From: Thermoflexus sp.
GTDB taxonomy: Bacteria; Chloroflexota; Anaerolineae; Thermoflexales; Thermoflexaceae
Assembly: GCA_017743605.1 (NCBI GenBank)
Contig: JAGHYO010000050.1
Location: 1 to 12,669 of the forward strand
Direction of reading: 5' to 3'
DNA: 12,669 bases
Shown: positions 7,478-12,669 of the stretch, piece after piece
How the letters are laid out: each line of letters starts with the position of its first letter
Position numbering within the stretch: position 1 is the stretch's first letter
Position numbers and translations under genes: made by a program
Notes under the pieces: generated by a model
Databases searched by the model: none
What the model saw: the letters and a program-made list of their open reading frames with translations, nothing else
What the model was told of the DNA's origin: nothing

Positions 7478-7632
7478 CGTTTCGCGAGACTCAATCGCCC
7501 TTCTGCTGGCCGGGTGGCGTCTCCGGCCGCTGCTCCCGCCTGGGCGGCGCGGCCGGTCGCTTCTCCGGCCCAGGTGGGGGTCTCCAGCCGTCCGGCGCTC
7601 TTCTTCGGCGGCACAGCCGGCCCCGCCGCCGC

Positions 7633-8298
7633 GTTCTCGCAGTGCGGGACGCCCATCCTCCCCTCGTTGAAGGCCGCCATGACCTCCGCCCAGCGGATCA
7701 GGGTCTGGCCCTCGGGCGACGAGGCCCGGACGCCGGGCCTGTGGCGCCCGAACCAGACCCTGGCGGCGTCGATCACTGCGGACACCTCCGCTGGAGGCGT
7801 CGCCCCGCTCGCCACGTTCAGGACCGCAGCGATGTAGTAATGGGCCCGGATGTAATATGCGTCCCCGCAGGGGGCTGTCCAGAGAACCCCCAGCCAGGCC
7901 TTCCCGTTCTGGAAGAACGTTGCGTCCGGGCAGTGGCCCTCCGGCCAAGCCTCCGGGCGGGTCTTCCGGAAGCTCTGGGTGAGGACGCATCCGACCGGGC
8001 ACGGCGGCCCCGTCAGGCGCACCGCTGCTTCCGCCGCGTGGGTTTCGTGGGTGTCCGCCTCGGTCAAGGCGGTGACGTTGTGGAGCTCCACTATGGCGTC
8101 ACAGACTGTCTCGTTGGTGATGTTCTTGTGGAAGGAGACGGAGCCGGAGGTGTGGAAGGTCCACGGTCCGGCCTTGCTGGGCGCGCGGGTGAAGCCGGTG
8201 GGGCCATGCTCCACGTCCGTCGCCGAGGTGGGTTCTTCCACTTCGACCGCTGTGGGCGCCTTAGGCAGGGAGAAGCCTGCCTTTGGCTCCTGCCCCAA
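7633..8298 (-). pseudogene. Headless remnant of a secreted-protein gene (CTLTQGYWK-type domain)
   Basis: The minus-strand frame reads as a degraded extracellular domain. CVLTQSFRKTRPEAWP (residues 104-119 from a TTG at 8298) resembles the CTLTQGYWKTHPEAWP signature I recall from secreted proteins of Chloroflexota and other bacteria. It continues into VLWTAPCGDAYYIRAHYYIA (138-157), ASGATPPAEV and FNEGRMGVPHCEN (210-222), a typical order for that domain. No signal peptide is present. Upstream the frame stays open to the TGA of the dehydrogenase gene at 8449 with no ATG, GTG or TTG before 8298, and downstream it runs antisense into the HAD gene to a TAG at 7177. The YWK signature is changed to FRK. 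I infer a truncated, decaying gene. It could still be expressed by an unusual start, so certainty is moderate. Confidence 0.5.
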
Positions 8299-8383
8299 GG
8301 GCTGGACGAGCCCGCTCGAGTGATTGGTGATGGTTTTTACTTCAGGGATCGGTTTTCGGGTTGAGGGGCAGGCGGTTCCACTT

Positions 8384-8430
8384 CCCGCCCGGAGGGCGGG
8401 GTCGGGGGACCGTTCCGTCCTCCGGGCGGG
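8384..8430 (-). terminator. Terminator-like structure after the distal glutamate dehydrogenase gene
   Basis: CCCGCCCGGAG (8384-8394) and CTCCGGGCGGG (8420-8430) are perfect 11-bp inverted repeats around a 25-nt spacer. They lie 19 nt past the dehydrogenase stop codon at 8449. The 8384-8390 arm can instead pair locally with GGGCGGG (8394-8400) over a 3-nt loop. No T-tract follows on the minus strand, so termination is inferred from position and strength only. Confidence 0.5.
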
Positions 8431-8448
8431 TGTCGATGGGGAGTGGCC

Positions 8449-9801
8449 TCAGGGGTAGATCCCCCGGATGAGGGTGGCCTGGGCGACGCGCCCGATGGCC
8501 AGGGCCTGGGCCGCGGTGCGGTAATCGCCGCGCCGCAGGCCGTAGGGGCGCAGCCCCTCCTCCTTGGCCAGCACCTCATAGAAGGCGCGCTTTAGGATCC
8601 GCTCCATGCGGCTGTTGATCTCCTCCTCTGCCCAGAAGAACGACTGCAGATCCTGCACCCACTCGAAGTAGGAGGTGATCACCCCGCCGGCGTTGCACAG
8701 GATGTCGGGGATGATGAAAACCCCCTTCTCGATCAGGATCTCGTCGGCCTCTGGGGCGGTGGGGCCGTTGGCCCCCTCAGCCAGAATGCGGGCCTGGATG
8801 TAGGGGGCGTTCTCCAGCGTGATCTGGTTCTCCAGGGCAGCGGGGATGAGCACATCCACCTTCAGCGTCAGAAGCTCGGCGTTGGAGATGGGCTCTCCCT
8901 CAGGGAATCCCACCACGGTCCGGTTCCGGCGGTCGTGCTCCATTAGCCGGGGGATATCCAGCCCTTTCGGGTTGTAGACGCCGCCGCGGAAATCGCTGAC
9001 GGCCACCACCTTCGCTCCCATCAGACAGGCCGTGAGGGCAGCGTGGGAGCCCACGTTCCCGAAGCCCTGGATGGCGATGGTGGCCTGCTCGATAGGGATG
9101 CGGTTCACCTTCAGGGCCTCGGCGGCCACCATCATCACCCCGCGCCCGGTGGCTTCCACCCGCCCCATCGTCCCCCCGACTTCCACGGGTTTCCCGGTGA
9201 CCACGGCAGGCTGGGTGAAGCCGGTATGCATGGAGTAGGTGTCCATGATCCAGGCCATGATCTGGGGATTGGTCCCCACGTCCGGCGCGGGGATGTCCCC
9301 ACCGGGGTGCATCAGCAGGCTGATCTCGGTGGCGTAGCGGCGGGTGAGGCGTTCCAGCTCCCGGGGGGAGAGCTGGGCGGGGTCCACGGCCACGCCGCCT
9401 TTGGCGCCCCCGTAGGGGATGTTCATCAGGGCGCACTTCCAGGTCATCCACATGGCCAGGGCCCGCACCTCCTCCAGGGTGACATCCGGGTGGTAGCGGA
9501 TGCCGCCTTTGGTGGGGCCGCGGACGGCGTTGTGGTGCACCCGATAGCCGGTGAACATGCGGATGGAGCCGTCGTCCATCTGGACAGGGAAGTGGACGAT
9601 CAGCTCGCGTTTCGGGCGGCGCAGGAACTGGATCAGTCCCCGCTTGAGGGGATGGCCGGATGCTTCCAGGATGTGGGCGGCCTTGTCGAACTGGGCCAGG
9701 GCAGCCTCCCAGGCTTGCAACCCTTTTTGGATGGCCTCTGGAGAAGCAGAAGAAAAATAGGACGGGCTATGGATCCGCGCTTCCATCCGATCGCCTGTCA
9801 T
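8449..9801 (-). CDS. gdhA: Glutamate dehydrogenase (promoter-distal paralog)
   Basis: The 450-residue protein belongs to the Glu/Leu/Phe/Val dehydrogenase family and should interconvert glutamate with 2-oxoglutarate and ammonium using NAD(P). The expected active-site residues are present: K98 in TKGGIR, K122 in MTWK, K134 in GGAKGG and D174 in PAPD. The Rossmann GFGNVG is at 246-251, and SYFEWVQ lies near the C-terminus. It ends RGIYP, like several thermophile enzymes. I chose the ATG at 9801 because AAGGAGGG sits 4 nt upstream. An in-frame ATG at 9897 would add 32 residues without homology and overlap the neighbouring gene. Compared with the other paralog it has about 22 extra N-terminal residues. 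Cofactor preference cannot be settled by eye. Confidence 0.95.
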   Translation of the reverse strand: MTGDRMEARIHSPSYFSSASPEAIQKGLQAWEAALAQFDKAAHILEASGHPLKRGLIQFLRRPKRELIVHFPVQMDDGSIRMFTGYRVHHNAVRGPTKGGIRYHPDVTLEEVRALAMWMTWKCALMNIPYGGAKGGVAVDPAQLSPRELERLTRRYATEISLLMHPGGDIPAPDVGTNPQIMAWIMDTYSMHTGFTQPAVVTGKPVEVGGTMGRVEATGRGVMMVAAEALKVNRIPIEQATIAIQGFGNVGSHAALTACLMGAKVVAVSDFRGGVYNPKGLDIPRLMEHDRRNRTVVGFPEGEPISNAELLTLKVDVLIPAALENQITLENAPYIQARILAEGANGPTAPEADEILIEKGVFIIPDILCNAGGVITSYFEWVQDLQSFFWAEEEINSRMERILKRAFYEVLAKEEGLRPYGLRRGDYRTAAQALAIGRVAQATLIRGIYP

Positions 9802-9871
9802 CGTCCCTCCTTTTGCATGCATCGATCGTCCACAAATTCCGAAGACGCAGCCGATGCCAGCCCTCCAGGAA

Positions 9872-9889
9872 CCCTCGGGTCCGCGAGGG
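9872..9889 (-). other. Intercistronic hairpin between the two dehydrogenase genes
   Basis: CCCTCG (9872-9877) and CGAGGG (9884-9889) form a 6-bp stem with a 6-nt loop, 4 nt after the stop of the upstream paralog. No T-run follows, and I see no clear promoter in the 92-nt gap. It could modulate or partially terminate read-through into the distal gene, or simply protect an mRNA end. Confidence 0.4.
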
Positions 9890-9893
9890 AAGT

Positions 9894-11162
9894 TCACACC
9901 CAGCCCCGCAACCGCATGGCCTCCACCACGCGCTCGATGGCCACGATGTAGGCGCCCAGCCGGTTGTGCGTCCGGTAGCGCCGGGCCGTCTCGTGCACAG
10001 CGTGGAAGGCCGCGCTCATCCGCTCGTCCAGGCGCTGGTGCACCTCCGCCTCGCCCCAGTAATACCCGTAGGCGTTCTGGACCATCTCGAAATAGGAGAC
10101 GGTTACTCCGCCAGCGTTGCAGAGGAAGTCCGGGATGACGTAGACCCCATTGTCGTGGAGGATGCGGTCGGCCTCCGGGGTGGTCGGCCCGTTGGCCAGC
10201 TCCGCCACGATGCGGGCCCGGATGCGGGGCGCGTTCTCGGCGGTGATCTGGTTCTCCAGGGCCGCTGGGAAGAGCACCGTCACCGGCAGCTCCAGCAGCT
10301 CCTCGTTGGTGAGGGCCTCCGCCTCGGGGAAGCCCACCACGGTCCCGTGCTCCCGCTTCCAGGCGGACAGGGGGGCGAAGTCCAGCCCCTTGGGGTTATA
10401 GATCCCGCCCTGGGAGTCGCTGACCGCCACTACCTTCAGGCCCAGGAGTTCGGTGCCCAGGCGATGGGCGTGCTGACCCGCGTTGCCGTAGCCCTGAATG
10501 GCGGCAGTGGCCCCGTTCAGGTCCAGGCCCATGACCTTCGCTGCCTCCCGGGTGGCGTAGACGCCGCCGCGGGCGGTGGCGTCCTCCCGGCCCTTGCTCC
10601 CGCCCAGAGGCAGGGGCTTGCCGGTGATCACGCCGGGCGCGTTGTAGCCGACGATAGTGCTATATTCATCCATCATCCAGGCCATGATCTGGGGGTTGGT
10701 GTAGACATCCGGCGCGGGCACGTCCCGCTCCGGGCCGATGAAGTGGGCGATGGCCCGGACGTAGGCGCGGCTGAGGCGCTCCAGCTCCCCCTGGGAGAGA
10801 TGCTTGGGGTCGCACACCACGCCGCCCTTGCCGCCGCCCAGAGGCAGGTCCATCACCGCCGTCTTCCAGGTCATCCACGCCGCCAGGGCCCGGACGGTGT
10901 CGAGGGTCTCTTGGGGGTGGTAGCGGATGCCGCCCTTGGCCGGGCCGCGGGCGTCGTTGTACTGCACGCGGAAGCCTCGGAAGATGCGGACCGAGCCGTC
11001 ATCCATCTGGACGGGGAAGGTCACCTGGATCTCCAGCTTGGGCCAGCGGAGCATCTCGTGGACGTGGGGCTCCAGGCCGACCACCTGGGCGACCTCATCC
11101 AGCTGCTTCTGGACGATCTTAAAGGGGTTCAGGGTCTCCTGCTTGAGCTGTTCCACCGCCAT
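9894..11162 (-). CDS. gdhA: Glutamate dehydrogenase (promoter-proximal paralog)
   Basis: The 422-residue protein is a second Glu/Leu/Phe/Val dehydrogenase. Active-site positions are all present: K76 in AKGGIR, K100 in MTWK, K112 in GGGKGG and D152 in PAPD. The nucleotide-binding loop is GYGNAG at 224-229, an A replacing the usual V, followed by [18 protein letters not shown] near the C-terminus keeps the conserved serine. The C-terminus is RLRGWV rather than RGIYP. The ATG start has AAGGAG 9 nt upstream. It is the first gene after a near-consensus promoter and a long structured leader, and is followed after 92 nt by the second paralog. With both active sites intact, they may be isoenzymes or subunits of a mixed hexamer. 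Substrate specificity is inferred from the family. Confidence 0.94.
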   Translation of the reverse strand: MAVEQLKQETLNPFKIVQKQLDEVAQVVGLEPHVHEMLRWPKLEIQVTFPVQMDDGSVRIFRGFRVQYNDARGPAKGGIRYHPQETLDTVRALAAWMTWKTAVMDLPLGGGKGGVVCDPKHLSQGELERLSRAYVRAIAHFIGPERDVPAPDVYTNPQIMAWMMDEYSTIVGYNAPGVITGKPLPLGGSKGREDATARGGVYATREAAKVMGLDLNGATAAIQGYGNAGQHAHRLGTELLGLKVVAVSDSQGGIYNPKGLDFAPLSAWKREHGTVVGFPEAEALTNEELLELPVTVLFPAALENQITAENAPRIRARIVAELANGPTTPEADRILHDNGVYVIPDFLCNAGGVTVSYFEMVQNAYGYYWGEAEVHQRLDERMSAAFHAVHETARRYRTHNRLGAYIVAIERVVEAMRLRGWV

Positions 11163-11229
11163 GGCAATCGCTCCTTCTGGGAAATGAGGGGTGAGGTGGG
11201 GCCTCCGGGACCGCGGGGATCGGAAAATA

Positions 11230-11263
11230 ATACGGGGCCACCCCGGGCGAGGTAGCCCCGTAT
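11230..11263 (-). promoter_or_regulatory. Attenuator-like hairpin in the glutamate dehydrogenase leader
   Basis: ATACGGGGC (11230-11238) pairs perfectly with GCCCCGTAT (11255-11263). The stem extends inward past one C-A mismatch with ACC/GGT around an 8-nt loop. In minus-strand orientation it is followed by TATTTTCC, giving a terminator-like hairpin plus T-rich tract inside the 5' leader, about 67 nt before the start codon. This is where a transcription attenuator would sit. A read-through terminator for an upstream transcript is an alternative, but the promoter at 11346-11374 lies upstream of it. Confidence 0.6.
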
Positions 11264-11274
11264 GCGATCTCCCT

Positions 11275-11333
11275 GTCCGCTGCTCGGACGATCTGCCACA
11301 GCCCCATGGGGCCTGTGCTGGGACATCAGGTCC
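11275..11333 (-). promoter_or_regulatory. Structured leader RNA upstream of the dehydrogenase genes
   Basis: Three hairpins precede the attenuator-like stem in the predicted leader. They are GGAC/GTCC (11321-11324 with 11330-11333), CACAGCCCC/GGGG-CTGTG with one bulged base (11297-11305 with 11308-11317), and GTCCG/CGGAC (11275-11279 with 11285-11289). The second hairpin and the attenuator share GGGGC/GCCCC arms, so they could pair with each other in an alternative fold. I recognise no known riboswitch class. The T-box consensus AGGGTGGNACCGCG is not met. Confidence 0.5.
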
Positions 11334-11345
11334 TTTCCTACCCCC

Positions 11346-11374
11346 ATTCTACCCGGAAGGCATCGCTCTGTCAA
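11346..11374 (-). promoter_or_regulatory. Near-consensus sigma-70 promoter for the dehydrogenase genes
   Basis: On the minus strand, TTGACA (complement of 11369-11374) and TAGAAT (complement of 11346-11351) are separated by exactly 17 nt. Transcription would start near 11338, giving a leader of about 175 nt before the ATG at 11162. The match to consensus is close in otherwise GC-rich DNA. Confidence 0.85.
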
Positions 11375-11513
11375 CTCCGGTGCCCCTGAGGTTCAGACAT
11401 AAGTCAGGGCAGAGGGGAAGAGGAGGGCCTGGAAGGCGGCCCGCACTGCCCCCACAGGGGCCGGCCCTTCCCGCCGCGAAACCGACCCCTTCGGCTTCCG
11501 CTGCACCAACAAG

Positions 11514-12188
11514 CTAGAATCGCACGCTGGTTTCCCCTTCCGCTACGGTCCGTTCGGACCCTCCCCCGCCTCCAGCAGCGCCCCACAGAGAAAGCCCCTC
11601 CGCGGCTCCCTGATCAATCTGCCCAACGGCCCAAACCTGCCACCGTAAGGCCACCCTCTTTTCCATAGGCTCCCAGGACTGGTTCCTCGGACGCTCCCAT
11701 CCCCACAGACCCTTCAAATCCCGGAAGGTCTCCTTGCTCTTCAGCCGTGGGAGATCAATCCGTAGGGCTTCTTCCGGCTCCGGGGGGCTCATCCCCCACC
11801 CGGGCTCCGCCCATTCCCGCTGCCAGAGGTCAATTCCATGCACCCACACCGGCCCTCGATCCCATACATTCCGATCCACGACCCTATGACCCCAGCCGAC
11901 AGATCGGGGGACGGCTTGCCCCTCCGCATCCCCGAACGGAGGCGGGGGACTCCCCCGATTCCGACGAAGGACCAACGAAAGGCCCGCAGCCGCGAGATCA
12001 GACAGAAGCTCTAAGTAACGGAACTCCCGGTCCCGCCCCGGCGGCCGCTCCCCCACAAACGCCTTCCACAGCTCAAAAGCTTGCCAATAGTTCGTGTTTT
12101 GAGAATCTGCCATCGCTGCGATTGGCCGGGAAGCATCACAGATGAATCCATAAGGAATTGCTCCCCCTCGATCGGGGATGGCCAGCCG
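11514..12188 (-). pseudogene. Decayed IS4-type DDE transposase
   Basis: The longest intact frame from ATG (12113) encodes 199 residues. DREFRYLELLSDLAAAGL near residue 28 matches the second catalytic Asp region of IS4-type transposases. ETFRDLKGLWGWERPRNQSW (about residue 130 on) matches the Y-R-E-K region. By recall of intact relatives, the catalytic Glu appears replaced by Lys (KSKETFRDLK) and the signature Tyr by Asp (IDLPRLK). Homologous-looking sequence continues upstream of the ATG in the same frame (IPDRGGAIPYGFICDASRP) to an in-frame TAG at 12189-12191. There is no good ribosome binding site, the N-terminal half is missing, and codon use is less GC-rich at third positions than in neighbours. 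Terminal inverted repeats were not found. I infer a dead insertion-sequence fragment. Confidence 0.6.
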
Positions 12189-12191
12189 CTA

Positions 12192-12629
12192 CTGCCCGAG
12201 GCCTCGGGTGCCGCCGTCCGAGAGCGCCCCCTCTCTGGGGTCTGACGGGCCCGGAGACGCTCGATTGGCGTCCCATCCCCCAGGACCGAGGGGGCTGGCT
12301 CCGAAAAGGGGCGGGCCCGCGCCGGACGCGGATCCGCCTGGCGCAAAGGGCATGGGATGCGTGGATCCGCTGCGTAGAAGGAGCCCTTGCGCGGGGGTGG
12401 CGATCTCGGTCTACACGGAAGGAAGGGGCAGCCCGGAGGGCCTGGCCGATCTCGGCCGCCCAAGCCGCCTAAGTTTCATCGTCGAGCAGATCTTGCATCT
12501 GGGTGCGCATCGGGATGGCCTGGTTCGTGGGGGCCCCTGGGAGTAGGGTTGCTCTTCGTGTCCATTCTGCCGGGTGAGGAGGTCCCCCTCCCCCCGTCCC
12601 AACCTGCGCCCAAACTTCGGTGTGGGCGG
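12192..12629. other. Stretch without a convincing gene
   Basis: About 440 bp upstream of the transposase remnant holds overlapping GC-rich open frames on both strands and no domain signature. A 104-codon plus-strand frame (12158-12472, TTG start) overlaps the transposase remnant and lacks a properly spaced ribosome binding site. A 56-codon minus-strand frame ending with a TAG at 12469-12471 has a plausible hydrophilic C-terminus (MRTQMQDLLDDET) and could be a small gene or a gene tail. I cannot confirm either. More eroded insertion-sequence DNA is possible. Confidence 0.4.
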
Positions 12630-12659
12630 TTGACAGCAATCAGGAAAATGTGGTATATA
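12630..12659 (+). promoter_or_regulatory. Strong sigma-70-type promoter pointing off the right edge
   Basis: TTGACA (12630-12635) and TATATA (12654-12659) are separated by 18 nt within a locally AT-rich patch. Transcription would start near 12666 and run rightward out of the window, so the gene it serves is not visible here. Confidence 0.75.
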
Positions 12660-12669
12660 TCTCAAAAAG

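Noticed and set aside
9802..9897. N-terminal extension of the distal dehydrogenase to an ATG at 9897
   Set aside because: The added residues show no family similarity, the extension would overlap the end of the other dehydrogenase gene, and the ATG at 9801 has AAGGAGGG at proper spacing.
9043..9951. Long plus-strand frames opposite the dehydrogenase genes (9043-9951 and 9660-11255)
   Set aside because: They are antisense shadows of two conserved genes. Their histidine-, glycine- and valine-rich composition is what GC-rich codons give in the complementary frame.
11221..11270. T-box riboswitch upstream of the dehydrogenase genes
   Set aside because: A GGGGTGGCCCCG stretch superficially resembles the T-box core, but the ACC that pairs in the antiterminator is missing, no terminator follows it, and no specifier stem is evident.
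12158..12472. Plus-strand 104-codon open frame
   Set aside because: It overlaps the upstream end of the transposase remnant on the other strand, uses a TTG start with a purine stretch too close to act as a ribosome binding site, and has no recognisable domain.

Overview
The window looks like a contig end from a high-GC bacterial genome, most likely a thermophilic member of the Chloroflexota. That placement is inferred from GC-rich codon use, a Uma2-type nuclease gene beside housekeeping genes, glutamate dehydrogenases resembling those of thermophiles, and a remnant of a secreted-protein domain I associate with that phylum. No rRNA or marker gene confirms it. Bases 1-19 are not genomic: they match the Tn5/Nextera mosaic end exactly.

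Left block (about 20-2118, minus strand). A tight three-gene cluster reads def (peptide deformylase), then a Uma2-family nuclease, then trxB (thioredoxin reductase), with 15-18 bp gaps and good ribosome binding sites.

Repeat block (2119-3094). About 975 bp carries no convincing gene. It holds two diverged copies of a repeat cassette in direct orientation, each with a pair of motifs exactly 51 nt apart. Between them lies an inverted pair of REP-like hairpins starting with GTAG (a REPIN-like element). A strong sigma-70-type promoter follows the last repeat hairpin and reads into the next gene.

Middle block (3095-7439, plus strand). An orphan PEP-synthase-like ATP-grasp protein of unknown function is followed by tgt (queuosine tRNA modification) and a HAD-IIA phosphatase-like gene that overlaps tgt by 1 nt. 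A GC-rich terminator-like hairpin begins 5 nt after the HAD stop.

Right block (7440-11374, minus strand). Two tandem, diverged, apparently intact glutamate dehydrogenase genes are preceded by a near-consensus promoter and a leader of about 175 nt containing four consecutive hairpins, the last followed by a T-rich tract. This leader is the best candidate in the window for an undescribed regulatory RNA. Downstream of the second dehydrogenase gene lie a terminator-like structure and a headless remnant of a secreted-protein gene.

Right edge (11375-12669). A decayed IS4-type transposase lies on the minus strand. A second strong promoter at 12630-12659 points off the right end of the window.
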